Shown one piece after another: positions 36,369 to 46,157 of a stretch of DNA of 64,000 bases. Positions within the stretch are counted from its first letter, which is position 1. Each line of letters starts with the position of its first letter. The notes beneath the pieces are model-generated. The model searched no databases and had not been told where the DNA came from. It was given only the letters and a program-made list of their open reading frames with translations. The translations under genes and the position numbers were made by a program. The DNA comes from Candidatus Crickella equi (GTDB taxonomy: Bacteria; Bacillota; Clostridia; Peptostreptococcales; Anaerovoracaceae), in contig JAGHUP010000006.1 of NCBI GenBank assembly GCA_018064755.1, forward strand, positions 1 through 64,000. Direction: 5' to 3'.

Positions 36369-37156
36369 TAGATAATCTCCTTAGCGTAAACGTCCTTGAA
36401 GAACTTGTATGTATCAACCTTGAGCTCACCGCATGCAGCTTCATCGCAAGCGATTACTGCATCGTTGTGCATCTGAAGAGCTGAGATAGTCCACTTGGAG
36501 CTAACTCCGCCTTCTACGCAGTGAGCAAGTGCTCTTGCTTTGTTGTGACCACTGATCAGAATCAGAACTTCCTTAGCATCTGTAACTGTACCAACTCCTA
36601 CGGACAGTGCCTGAGTTGGAACCTTGTCAGGGTCGTTCTCGAAGAATCTTGAGTTAACGATTCTTGTATCTTCAGTCAGGTCTCTAATTCCTGTTCTTGA
36701 ATTCAGTGAAGTGTAAGGCTCGTTGAAAGCAATGTGTCCGTCAACGCCTGCACCTCCGAGGAAGAGATCAATGCCACCATAAGAAGCAATCTTCTCTTCA
36801 TATCTAGTGCACTCACCTTCAGGATCATCAGTCATTCCATTAAGGATGTTGATGTTCTCAGCAGGAATCTCAATGTGATCAAAGAAATTGTCGTGCATGA
36901 AATACCAGTAGCTCTGATCGTGCTCGTGTGGCAGACCAAGGTACTCGTCCATATTGAATGTAACAACATTCTTGAAGCTTACCTTGCCGGCCTTGTTAGC
37001 CTCGATGAGTCTCTTGTAAACTCCGAGTGGGGATGAACCTGTAGGAAGTCCAAGTACGAAAGGTCTGCCTTCCTTGTGGTTGTTAATTGCCTCGATAATG
37101 TGATTGGCAGCCCATTCACACATCTTGTCATAATCGTTTTGAATAATAACTTTCAT
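36368..37156 (-). CDS. nagB: glucosamine-6-phosphate deaminase
   Basis: LGLPTGSSPLGVYKRL, FNMDEYLGL, GAGVDGHIAFNEP. Confidence 0.95.
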   Translation of the reverse strand: MKVIIQNDYDKMCEWAANHIIEAINNHKEGRPFVLGLPTGSSPLGVYKRLIEANKAGKVSFKNVVTFNMDEYLGLPHEHDQSYWYFMHDNFFDHIEIPAENINILNGMTDDPEGECTRYEEKIASYGGIDLFLGGAGVDGHIAFNEPYTSLNSRTGIRDLTEDTRIVNSRFFENDPDKVPTQALSVGVGTVTDAKEVLILISGHNKARALAHCVEGGVSSKWTISALQMHNDAVIACDEAACGELKVDTYKFFKDVYAKEII

Positions 37157-37169
37157 ATGTTTCTCCTAT

Positions 37170-38096
37170 CTATTTCACAGCTACCTTGACGCAATTACCC
37201 AGTGACTTTCTAGCCACATATACGCCCTTAGGTAGCTTGTATTCAATCATAAGATCCGTATCTTCAGTGATGTCTGTAACATCAACAGGTTCAGAGTCGA
37301 TTTCATTTATATTCTTGAGCAATGAGCCTGGCCCCTTGATGGTAATTTTCTCAGGGGCATTTATGCTCAACCCATCATTATGTGACTTCCGAATTAAGAA
37401 CACATTCAGTGGAACTGTCTTAGTAGCAGCAGCTTTTGCATTGAACGAAATCTCACCAGGAAGCACGATAATGTGTTTTACTTCCTTGCCATCATCATCA
37501 ACTGCAACAGGTGTCTCAACAAAAGACTTCTCGCCACCTGCCAGATCGTTGGAGTTAACTTCGAGCAAAGCCATGCATACTTTGTCTACGTTATCAGCAG
37601 CTCCCAGAACGCTTACCTTGGAATAACTCATTGCAGTAGCAATAGGTTCCTGAGTGTCGTCGTTAGTGTCACCGTATATGGCTGTAAGTGGAACATCCTT
37701 GTTGTTGCCTTTAACAACTTCGACGGTAATGCTGTCTTTGCTTACTCTCTCAACTGTACAGTCTCTTGGCGGAGTAACATCAACGCTCAATCCATTGCGA
37801 CCCTCAACTGCATTGGTTACATCAACCGCAACGTAAATGTCATCAGCTGAGATATTGTTGTAATTCTTTCTATTAATCTTGAGCGTTACATCTACGGTAT
37901 CGGCTGTTGAAGTTTCAATGCCAAGTCCGCTCTGCACGAGCTCAAGTTCTCCGATATAATTAATCGGAACATTGCTATATGTCACATTTTTCATCGGTGC
38001 ATAGTTGTATATAACAAAGAACCATGCTACGAATGAAATTATAATTGCGATGAGAATATTTAATTTGCTGGTTTTGGCCTTCTGATTATTTGACAT
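37170..38096 (-). CDS. cdaR: YbbR-domain protein, CdaA regulator CdaR
   Basis: N-terminal TM then YbbR-like repeats; directly follows cdaA. Confidence 0.85.
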   Translation of the reverse strand: MSNNQKAKTSKLNILIAIIISFVAWFFVIYNYAPMKNVTYSNVPINYIGELELVQSGLGIETSTADTVDVTLKINRKNYNNISADDIYVAVDVTNAVEGRNGLSVDVTPPRDCTVERVSKDSITVEVVKGNNKDVPLTAIYGDTNDDTQEPIATAMSYSKVSVLGAADNVDKVCMALLEVNSNDLAGGEKSFVETPVAVDDDGKEVKHIIVLPGEISFNAKAAATKTVPLNVFLIRKSHNDGLSINAPEKITIKGPGSLLKNINEIDSEPVDVTDITEDTDLMIEYKLPKGVYVARKSLGNCVKVAVK

Positions 38097-38922
38097 CTCT
38101 TCGGCCTCCTCCCATCAGTACGGACCATCTGTCCTTCTTCTCATCCTGTGGTAGATAGATGTCCAGCAACATCTTTTCGAGAGCTTTGCCGTCGAGGAAT
38201 CTGATTAGCTGTCCATTCTGAGCTACCGAGATAGCACCGGATTCCTCGGAAACGATGATTACGAAAGCATCGCTGACTTCGCTGACGCCAACACCCGCCC
38301 TGTGTCTCGTTCCGAGGTTTCCGCCAATATTTGTTCTGCTAGTTAATGGCAAAACGCAGCTCGCTGCGTATGCCTTAGCGCTTCTGATGATAACGGCTCC
38401 ATCGTGAAGTGGCGAACCAACATAGAAGAGGTTGCCCAGCAGTCTATCTGAAATATCTGCATTGATAACAACTCCAGTCTCAATGATGTCATTCAGCATA
38501 GTCTGTCTCTCGATGACCATTAAAGCACCTGTTCTTGAAGCTGAGAAATTCTCACATGCATATACGATGTTGTGTATTACATCAATTGCTGCATCCTTAT
38601 TAACGTCCCTGAACTGTTCTGCAAAAGCAGTTCTTCTTCCGAGCTGTTCAAGACCTCTTCGTAGCTCAGGCTGGAAGAGTACTACGATTGCAATCAATCC
38701 AACTGTAATCAAGCTCTTCAGCAACCAGTTGAGCAACATGAGATCAAATATCTCGGAAAGAAGGAATACGACAAGCACGAGAACAATACCCCGCACCAAT
38801 TGCTGGGCTCTTGTTTCCCTTATGAATCCCAATACCTTGTAAACAAGATATGCGACTATGACGATGTCGATGATATCAGTAATACCGATACTCATTAACA
38901 GTCCAGTGATGTTGTCAATCAT
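38086..38922 (-). CDS. cdaA: diadenylate cyclase CdaA
   Basis: 278 aa; SPLHDGAVII (DGA) and GTRHRAGVGVSEVSDA (RHR) motifs; N-terminal TMs. Confidence 0.95.
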   Translation of the reverse strand: MIDNITGLLMSIGITDIIDIVIVAYLVYKVLGFIRETRAQQLVRGIVLVLVVFLLSEIFDLMLLNWLLKSLITVGLIAIVVLFQPELRRGLEQLGRRTAFAEQFRDVNKDAAIDVIHNIVYACENFSASRTGALMVIERQTMLNDIIETGVVINADISDRLLGNLFYVGSPLHDGAVIIRSAKAYAASCVLPLTSRTNIGGNLGTRHRAGVGVSEVSDAFVIIVSEESGAISVAQNGQLIRFLDGKALEKMLLDIYLPQDEKKDRWSVLMGGGRRDVK

Positions 38923-40511
38923 TATTCACCTTCAGATTCAGTTTCAACTTTAATAATTACGTTATCGTCTTTATCTTTAGTCAGTTCCTGTCCATTAAGA
39001 ACTGCATTAATCAGATCCTGAGCGTTTGCAACGCTAGTAGGGTCCTGAGTCATTACATAGCACTTAGTTCCACCTGTGGAATAAGTTGCCAATGATCCAT
39101 TACCACCAACAATAGTATTCTTGTACATCTGCCACTTAATATTCTTAGCAAGCTGCAGTTTGAGCAGTGATCTAATCTCACGCGATGACAAACTCATCTC
39201 GAAGTAATCATCAAGTTCTGATAGCACTGTGTTGTATGAGAGCAGCATTGTCTTGCTGGAAGTTGCTTTCTTGAGCATCTCTGAGAAAATCAGCTGCTGG
39301 TTCTTGATACGCTGGTTATCTCCGCCCATAAAGGCCTTTCTCTCTCTTGCGTAGTACAGAGCACCTCTGCCCTGTACATGAATCATACCTTTCTTGTAGG
39401 TATGTCCAGTAATCGCGGATGTGAACTCTTCTTCATTGTTAAAGTCGAGTCCACCAACAGCATCGATAAACTTAACGATAGTTGAGAAGTTAACCTTAAC
39501 GTAGTAGTTTGCTTCTGTATCCAGCAGATTTTCAACGGCTCCAATCGTTGTATCAACGCTATAGAATCCCGTGTGTGTCAGCTTGTCCATCGCCATACCC
39601 TTGTCAGGCATGTAAACTTCGTAATCTCTTGGAATGGAAGTCATCAGAATCTGCTCAGTCTTAGGATTGACTGTAACAAGCATGTTTACATCGGATCTAC
39701 CTGGCTCATCTACCTTGCCCCATACATCCATTCCTGTAATCAGGACATTGAATGGTTCCTTGGTGATATGAGCAACCTTACTATCATTCTGAACCGAGGT
39801 CTTATCTAGGAACGAAAGTGTTCCGAGTGCATATACCGTTCCGAGTCCGTAGAAGAACATCAGCACAACAGCCATTAGTGTTGAAAGAACCTTGGCCCAT
39901 TTCTTGATGTTGGTCTTGCGCAGCTGTGCAACGATGATAGCAGACAGAAGCCCAAGTACAACCAACATTGCAACCCACCAGAAGAACGGAAGGACGTTCA
40001 TAAGCGTCATAACAACTGCGAAAACAGCCAGTAGCGCAATATAAGGAACGCTGAGAATCTTAGTAAACTTGTAGAATCCAGCAGCCTTTCCTGCAGCCCC
40101 AGCGGCTCTTGAAGCAGATTTTATGACCGCTGATTTCGCCGCCTTTGAAGCCTTTTTGGATGCCTGATTGCTAATAGGCTTCTTGTCAGAGTATTCTTCT
40201 CTGAACTGGCGATACGCTTCCTGCTGAGCAGCTGCGTTCATGTGCTGCTGTTCAGGTGTAACTGCCTGTGCTCTACGAGGAATCTCTACCGGAGCCTCTT
40301 GCTGAGCTCTTGCTGCCTCGCGAATTTTTCTGTATTCCTCCTGAAGTCTCTTAGCGCGAGTTTCCTCACGTCTAATTGCCTCATCAACTTGCTGTGGTGA
40401 GTCGAAAGACTTTAGGTCAGGCTTATTAAATTCTGCCTTGGGACGTTCCTGCGGAACTGGATTGCTATAATCAAAGTTCAGCAGTTCATCTTCCCAATTA
40501 TCGTAACTCAT
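38922..40511 (-). CDS. LytR-CpsA-Psr (LCP) family protein
   Basis: FNVLITGMD, RSDVNMLVTVNPKTEQILMTSIPRDYEV; long cytosolic N-terminus. Confidence 0.9.
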   Translation of the reverse strand: MSYDNWEDELLNFDYSNPVPQERPKAEFNKPDLKSFDSPQQVDEAIRREETRAKRLQEEYRKIREAARAQQEAPVEIPRRAQAVTPEQQHMNAAAQQEAYRQFREEYSDKKPISNQASKKASKAAKSAVIKSASRAAGAAGKAAGFYKFTKILSVPYIALLAVFAVVMTLMNVLPFFWWVAMLVVLGLLSAIIVAQLRKTNIKKWAKVLSTLMAVVLMFFYGLGTVYALGTLSFLDKTSVQNDSKVAHITKEPFNVLITGMDVWGKVDEPGRSDVNMLVTVNPKTEQILMTSIPRDYEVYMPDKGMAMDKLTHTGFYSVDTTIGAVENLLDTEANYYVKVNFSTIVKFIDAVGGLDFNNEEEFTSAITGHTYKKGMIHVQGRGALYYARERKAFMGGDNQRIKNQQLIFSEMLKKATSSKTMLLSYNTVLSELDDYFEMSLSSREIRSLLKLQLAKNIKWQMYKNTIVGGNGSLATYSTGGTKCYVMTQDPTSVANAQDLINAVLNGQELTKDKDDNVIIKVETESEGE

Positions 40512-40538
40512 CTAAGTTATCTCCTAGTCTAGTGTGTC

Positions 40539-41069
40539 TTATCTGTCAGTTGTCAGCAGTCCGTATGCATTGCCCTTTCTCTTGTAAACAACGCTAACTG
40601 CATTAGTATCCATATCCAGGAATACGAAGAAATCGTGTCCGAGCATTTCCATCTGGAGAATTGCCTCTTCAGCAACCATTGGCTCGAGCTCAAGCTCTTT
40701 TCTTCTTGCGATAACAAGTTCTTCTTCCTCAGCTTCTTCAACCTCTGGGATGAACTCAAACTTAAGAGCCTTGTTTTCTTTATATCTTGTCTCGAGTTTG
40801 CCCTTGAGCTTGCTCATCTGAGACTGAAGTCTTTCAGCTGCAACATCAACTGCATCGTAAACGCTGTCGTTAGCAACTTCTGCTCTGAATACAGCTTCCT
40901 TAGCCTTGATAGTCATCTCGATCTTAGGTGTATCCTTAAGCTTGCTAACTACTACGTTAGCATTAACATCTTCGTTAAAGAACTTCTCGAGCTTACCTAA
41001 TTTAGTCTCGATATAATTGTGGAGCTTGTCGCCCATATCATAATTTTTTGCGATAATCTGTACTTTCAT
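40539..41069 (-). CDS. hpf: ribosome hibernation promoting factor (long form)
   Basis: 176 aa; VQIIAKNYDMGDKLHNYIETKLGKLEKFF; C-terminal GHDFFVFLDMDTNAVSVVYKRKGNAYGLL. Confidence 0.94.
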   Translation of the reverse strand: MKVQIIAKNYDMGDKLHNYIETKLGKLEKFFNEDVNANVVVSKLKDTPKIEMTIKAKEAVFRAEVANDSVYDAVDVAAERLQSQMSKLKGKLETRYKENKALKFEFIPEVEEAEEEELVIARRKELELEPMVAEEAILQMEMLGHDFFVFLDMDTNAVSVVYKRKGNAYGLLTTDR

Positions 41070-41206
41070 TGCAGATACCTCCTTTTATCCTATTTTAGCA
41101 CCATAATTATAGCATAAAACGGGGAGGTTTTATGTGATTTTTTTATGAAGGGTTCCGGGGTTATTGGTCGTAAAAGGCCTTTTGGGGACAGGGTAAATTA
41201 TGCAAT

Positions 41207-41413
41207 AAAAAAGATGCCGTTAGGCATCTTTCAAAAGTTTGAGAAAACACTCGACCTGGTCTTTGACCCCACACTTGCCTTAACCCGGTTTCCGGAGGAC
41301 TTACTTCTAAGATACGCCATGATCACAGTGGCCTCTTGCTCACTGCTTACGTGGATCCCTTTGCCCGTATCTGGCTTGGACTTGCAACCACGAACATGCT
41401 TCTCAAGTGTTTA
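41207..41413 (-). ncRNA. structured ncRNA, 6S RNA (ssrS)-like candidate
   Basis: ~200-nt intergenic RNA: extended -10 TGATAAAAT overlapping the comFC stop, rod-like pairings (TTGAGAA/TTCTCAA, AGATACG/CGTATCT, CAGTG/CACTG), small CCGGAAACCGG hairpin on the 3' side, and intrinsic terminator AAGATGCC-gtta-GGCATCTTTTTT. Confidence 0.5.
41211..41230 (-). terminator. intrinsic terminator of ncRNA candidate
   Basis: AAGATGCC-gtta-GGCATCTT then TTTTTTATT on minus strand. Confidence 0.8.
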
Positions 41414-42172
41414 TGATTTTATCACATCGGCGCCTGATGCGAAAGATAAAAAATCGACATTAGCGGCGCCATTTTCGTACAAAACGCCAGCAATTTCATC
41501 GGCGGTGGCGCCGGTTGTCATGATGTCGTCGATAACGAGACATGATGCGCCGTCGATATAATCGCGAGCACTGCCAATGAGGGCGAAGCTGCCGCTGAGG
41601 TTCCTGCGACGTTCAGCGGGAGTGAGCCCCTTCATGGCGGTGGTTTCCTTGCAACGCCTCATTACCTCGCCACGAAACGGCAGACCTGTGTGGTCTGCGA
41701 AGTATTCAGCGATTAGAGCGGCTTGATTGTAGCCGCGAGTGGCGAGGCGTTCTGATGCGACCGGCACAGGAACTAGAAGGTCGTAGCTGGATGCAAGTTC
41801 CTCCTTGGTGAATTCCGAAAGCATACGGTCTGCCATAATCTCGCCTATGGAACGGGCAATCGCCGGTTTCTCATCGTATTTCAGAGCATAGACCATCGCA
41901 CGGTCATGGATGCCATACTCGGTGCAGGTATAACCGTGATTAAAGTTATGTGCGATTGCTCGGCAGTTATAGCATGTGTCCTCCGGGTTGTTTTCCGAGA
42001 GGAGCTTGCCGCATTTCTTACACAATCTGCCGGTCGCCCATTTCATATTTGTCATACAGCTGTCACAAAGCCCATATGGTCTACTCCAATCGATGGCTTT
42101 GCCACAGCACAGACAGTAAAGCTCGCCGGGATATATCCTTTCGGCGAGCATTTCCATAAGGTTTTTAAACAT
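41411..42172 (-). CDS. comFC: ComF family protein
   Basis: CLCCGK/CDSC/CKKCGK zinc motifs and PRTase motif CLVIDDIMTTGAT. Confidence 0.92.
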   Translation of the reverse strand: MFKNLMEMLAERIYPGELYCLCCGKAIDWSRPYGLCDSCMTNMKWATGRLCKKCGKLLSENNPEDTCYNCRAIAHNFNHGYTCTEYGIHDRAMVYALKYDEKPAIARSIGEIMADRMLSEFTKEELASSYDLLVPVPVASERLATRGYNQAALIAEYFADHTGLPFRGEVMRRCKETTAMKGLTPAERRRNLSGSFALIGSARDYIDGASCLVIDDIMTTGATADEIAGVLYENGAANVDFLSFASGADVIKS

Positions 42173-42181
42173 ATATTTCCT

Positions 42182-44383
42182 CTAAAGTGAGTTCTCCAAT
42201 CTATACTTCAAGCCAGTATAACGGCCATCAGCCCTGTTGTTATCTATCATCCACTGTAGGTATCTTGGATTACCAACAATTACAACCAATTTCTTGCCTC
42301 TTGTAACAGCTGTGTATAGCAAATTTCTAGTCATTAGCATTGGCGGGAACTGCCACATTGGAATGATAACTACCGGGAACTCTGAACCCTGACTCTTGTG
42401 AACTGTGACAGCATAGGCAAGATCTATTTCCTCTAGCATCTCGCCTTCATAAGTGATAAGTCTATCGTCTGAGCGAACTACCATGCTGTGTTCTTCAGCA
42501 TTTATACTCTCAACCGTTCCCATATCTCCGTTGAAGATACCTTCACCGGTCATGAAAGTTTCAGCATCTTTCCACTCAGCTGAATAGTTATTGCGGAGCT
42601 GCATCACCTTGTCGCCTTCGCGGAAAGTTCTAGCTCCAACTTTCATTTCAGCAATGCTTTCTTGAGGCGGATTAATTACTTCCTGAAGAACTGAGTTAAG
42701 AGAAGGCGCGCCCAACACTCCGCGTTTTGTCGGAGTGAGAACTTGAATGTCTTCAGCGCCGTTAACGAAGTCGTAATAACGTTCAAGCCTGCCGCCTACC
42801 ATACCTTTTATTTCTTCGAGAACCTCTTCTTCGTTAGCTTTCTGGATAACGAAGAAATCCGAATCAGCGCCGCCCAACTCAGGATATTCGCCGTTGTTAA
42901 TCTGGTGTGCATTAGAAATAATAAGACTTCCCTGTGCCTGTCTAAAGATGGCTTTGAGCCTAGCAGTGTAAATGTAATCACTAGCAATAATATCTCTTAG
43001 AACATTACCGGCTCCAACAGATGGCAGCTGATCGGCATCGCCCGTCATAATGAAAATTGTGCCATCTTTGATAGCTTCGAGGAGGCCATCCATCAACATA
43101 ATGTCAATCATTGAAGCCTCGTCGATGATGATTGCTTGATAGTCGAGCGGATTCTCGCTGTTGCGGCCAAAATACATTTCATCTTCATCCGGTGAGTATT
43201 CGTATTCGAGCAGGCGATGCACTGTCATCGCTGGCTCGCCGGACGCTTCTTCCATTCTCTTGGCAGCTCTTCCTGTTGGTGCCGCAAGAGCGACTTTCAT
43301 TTCCATTATTTTGAAAATACTGACAAGCGTATTGATGATTGTTGTCTTACCTGTTCCCGGTCCACCTGTAATTATTGTGCAATTGCCGAGGAGCGCGGAC
43401 TTGACCGCGCTGCGCTGTTCTTCGGACAGCGCAATCTCTCCGAGATTAGCCTCGGCATCATTAATTAAATTATCAATATTAGCGGGAATAATCGGCATAG
43501 ATGCACGCATCAGTCTGCGCAGATTAGCCGCTACTCTCTGCTCTGCATAGTAGTATCCATAAAGATAAACAACCGGCATTTCATCTATAACGTCAGTCTG
43601 AATTGAACCGCTGAAAGCCATCTGTAGCAGTGCATCCTTCACGCGTTCTGTCTGTGTATCCAGCAGTTCTATAACCTTCTCAATCAGAAGTTCTTCAGGC
43701 ATCAAAGTACTGCCACTTGCCGCCCAGCTTCTCAGCACATATTTAATGCCACTCTCAATTCTAAATTCTGAATCTGCATCGTATCCAATCTTGGAGGCAA
43801 TCATATCTGCCTTCTGGAAAGTCAAACCATATACATCTTCAACGAGCGAATATGGATTTTCCTTAACGATGCCCACAGACTCCTTGCCATACATTTTAAA
43901 AATCTTAACAGCATGGCTCATCTCAATTCCGAGTTCTCTTAGCTCAAGTGAGATCTGAGCGAACTCGCGAGTCTCTGCATAGGATTCTGAAATCTTAGCG
44001 AGCGTGTTCGGACCGATTCCCTTAATCTGCAGCAACATCTCCGGAGTTTCACCTATAACAACCAAACTATCTTCGCCGAATGTATCGACAATCAATTCAG
44101 CTGTCTTAGGGCCAACTCCCCTGATGTTACCAGCCGCCAAGAATTCATATATCGCATCCGCACCTTCCGGCAGCACTTCTTCATAACTTGTGAAACTAAA
44201 CTGCTCTCCGTATTTGCGATGAATAGTAAAGCTTCCATCAAGCTTATACTTAGCACCTATTTTCGGTGCATTAAAAGAACCGGCTATTCTGATTGCGCCA
44301 TCTTCCGTGTCGAAAATTGCTACAGTATAGCCGTTCTCCTCATTGTTGAATATTATCTTACCCAGCTTGCCTTCTTTGATCAT
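42182..44383 (-). CDS. recD2: ATP-dependent RecD-like DNA helicase
   Basis: 733 aa; TGGPGTGKTTIINTL, IIDEASMIDIMLM, DLAYAVTVHKSQGSEF. Confidence 0.94.
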   Translation of the reverse strand: MIKEGKLGKIIFNNEENGYTVAIFDTEDGAIRIAGSFNAPKIGAKYKLDGSFTIHRKYGEQFSFTSYEEVLPEGADAIYEFLAAGNIRGVGPKTAELIVDTFGEDSLVVIGETPEMLLQIKGIGPNTLAKISESYAETREFAQISLELRELGIEMSHAVKIFKMYGKESVGIVKENPYSLVEDVYGLTFQKADMIASKIGYDADSEFRIESGIKYVLRSWAASGSTLMPEELLIEKVIELLDTQTERVKDALLQMAFSGSIQTDVIDEMPVVYLYGYYYAEQRVAANLRRLMRASMPIIPANIDNLINDAEANLGEIALSEEQRSAVKSALLGNCTIITGGPGTGKTTIINTLVSIFKIMEMKVALAAPTGRAAKRMEEASGEPAMTVHRLLEYEYSPDEDEMYFGRNSENPLDYQAIIIDEASMIDIMLMDGLLEAIKDGTIFIMTGDADQLPSVGAGNVLRDIIASDYIYTARLKAIFRQAQGSLIISNAHQINNGEYPELGGADSDFFVIQKANEEEVLEEIKGMVGGRLERYYDFVNGAEDIQVLTPTKRGVLGAPSLNSVLQEVINPPQESIAEMKVGARTFREGDKVMQLRNNYSAEWKDAETFMTGEGIFNGDMGTVESINAEEHSMVVRSDDRLITYEGEMLEEIDLAYAVTVHKSQGSEFPVVIIPMWQFPPMLMTRNLLYTAVTRGKKLVVIVGNPRYLQWMIDNNRADGRYTGLKYRLENSL

Positions 44384-45349
44384 TTAGAATGTTCTCTTGT
44401 ACAGCTTTCTTCCGTCCAAAGTGAAGACCTTCTCGCTGAATCCACCCGGCTCGACATTGCGAAGAGCATCCTCGAAGTCGAACATTTTGGCATCGACCAT
44501 GTCCAGGTAGTGAAGCATCTCAGCCTCTGGGAAAAGTGGTTTCTTAGGGCTTCCGAACTCTGGCTCATAATGGTGCGTAATCGCCATGTGCTCGAGCATC
44601 AGAGCCTTCTCATCATTAATTCCGAGTTCATCGCATTTCTCGCGAATTGCCGCTACACCCATGACAAGGTGTCCGAGCATTTTGCCCTCGAGAGTATACT
44701 CTGGAACAACGCCATTCTCGTCTGAATCGAGTTCGTTCAGCTTCTCAATATCATGAAGCGCAACACCTGCAAGCAGCAGATCCTTATTCAGGTTAGTGTA
44801 AACTTCGCAAGCTCTTTCGCCCATCATCATCATTCTCTTAACGTGATAGAGGAAGCCACCGTACTCCGCGTGGTGATTGCTCATAGCTGCAGGATAGTAC
44901 ATGATTCTATCCTTGCTCTCCTCATAGAATGCCATGCACAATTTCTTCAGTTCCTCGTCCTCAAACGCCTGAATTCTGCCTGTGATGTAATCCCACATTG
45001 TCTGTGACTCTTCAGGAGCGGACTTGAAGAAGTCTTCTCTATCCATCGCCTCGACCTTGAGTCTTCCAGTGATGCCATCGAGAATCAGCTGGTTATTTCC
45101 TCTGAACTCCTTGCATCTTCCGATAACGCCGATGACCATGCCGGCTTTGATGCCTGAGAATCGCTGAACCTCGTCAGCAGTTAAGCTCCACTTAACTGCC
45201 TGAATCTCGCCAGTTGCATCAGCCAATGTCATATACAGATGTCTCTTGCCCTGATTGCCATCACGAATATCTGCAACCTTAACGAGGTAGTGATCCTCAA
45301 TCAGCATTCCGTCATCTGCAACTAAATCTTTTACATAAAATGGTTTCAT
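44384..45349 (-). CDS. 3'-5' exoribonuclease YhaM family (OB + HD)
   Basis: 321 aa; HHAEYGGFLYHV, ALHDIEKLNEL, MEHMAITHHYEPEFGSPKKPLFPEAEMLHYLDMVDAKMF. Confidence 0.9.
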   Translation of the reverse strand: MKPFYVKDLVADDGMLIEDHYLVKVADIRDGNQGKRHLYMTLADATGEIQAVKWSLTADEVQRFSGIKAGMVIGVIGRCKEFRGNNQLILDGITGRLKVEAMDREDFFKSAPEESQTMWDYITGRIQAFEDEELKKLCMAFYEESKDRIMYYPAAMSNHHAEYGGFLYHVKRMMMMGERACEVYTNLNKDLLLAGVALHDIEKLNELDSDENGVVPEYTLEGKMLGHLVMGVAAIREKCDELGINDEKALMLEHMAITHHYEPEFGSPKKPLFPEAEMLHYLDMVDAKMFDFEDALRNVEPGGFSEKVFTLDGRKLYKRTF

Positions 45350-45412
45350 AATTATTCTCTTTCTCTATTCCATGGACCTAGGTCCTATTATTTGCACTAT
45401 TATTCTAACATA

Positions 45413-45622
45413 TTACTTCCATGAAATATGTGGCTTTTTCTTCTCACGCACACACTCGGCCAGATACATATTAATTAGTGACTGATACGGAATTCCCGTC
45501 TCTTCAGCTAATTCTTTGAAGTACTTTATCGTATCCTTCTCAAGATTAATTGTTATCTGCTGTTTCATTCTCGCAGCGTAAGGATTCTTTATTGCATTCG
45601 AAAAATCATATTCATCTCTCAT
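45413..45622 (-). CDS. BrnA-like antitoxin (ribbon-helix-helix)
   Basis: 69 aa; KNPYAARMKQQITINLEKDTIKYFKELAEETGIPYQSLINMYLAECV. Confidence 0.7.
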   Translation of the reverse strand: MRDEYDFSNAIKNPYAARMKQQITINLEKDTIKYFKELAEETGIPYQSLINMYLAECVREKKKPHISWK

Positions 45623-45904
45623 TTTGTCACCTTGCTAGTTCATACTTTTGTATCCCGCTCAAAGGTCATCTCATCTATAATTAAAATATAGTTATATTGT
45701 AATGTTTTGTCAATTTGATTTTTCATATTTTATAATTGTGTTTTTTCCGCTCTATCAACATGTGCACATATATTAACAGAAACCTCATCACGAAATCATA
45801 CATTTCAGAACCGAATTTAAAAACATAAAAATACAAAGCCCCACATGAATTTTGCCTGTTGTGTAAAAAGCTCTTTTAAAAGTGTTAAAACAGCCCTGAT
45901 TCGA

Positions 45905-46132
45905 TTTTGTCGCTATATAGACATCCATATAAAAAATACATGCATTTTAAGGGCGTTGTTTCTGGATTTTGTCGCTATATAATCATTCAATCAAAAAGCA
46001 CATCACTAATTTGGCCTAAACCGCCTGAATTAATGATGTACTTTTATTATGCAAAGATGTATAGCGACAAAACACATACTTTCACTTAGAAAAAAGCATG
46101 TACTTTATGCATTGTCTCGTGTATAGCGACAA
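45905..46132. repeat. symmetric repeat element with four copies of TTTTGTCGCTATA (two direct, two inverted)
   Basis: Copies at 45905, 45967 (+) and 46060-46072, 46122-46132 (-); both pairs spaced 62 bp; central imperfect inverted repeat around 45990-46045. Confidence 0.8.
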
Positions 46133-46157
46133 TTACTGGTTTTTAAACCATTGCGAG

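Noticed and set aside
41145-41561. 138-aa plus-strand ORF between hpf and comFC
   Set aside because: Overlaps the ncRNA candidate and the comFC 3' end in antisense, no family resemblance.
45907-46089. 60-aa plus-strand ORF inside the repeat element
   Set aside because: Composition follows the repeats; no RBS or family resemblance.
45905-46132. CRISPR-like array
   Set aside because: Repeats occur in both orientations, only four short copies, no cas genes; does not fit a CRISPR array.
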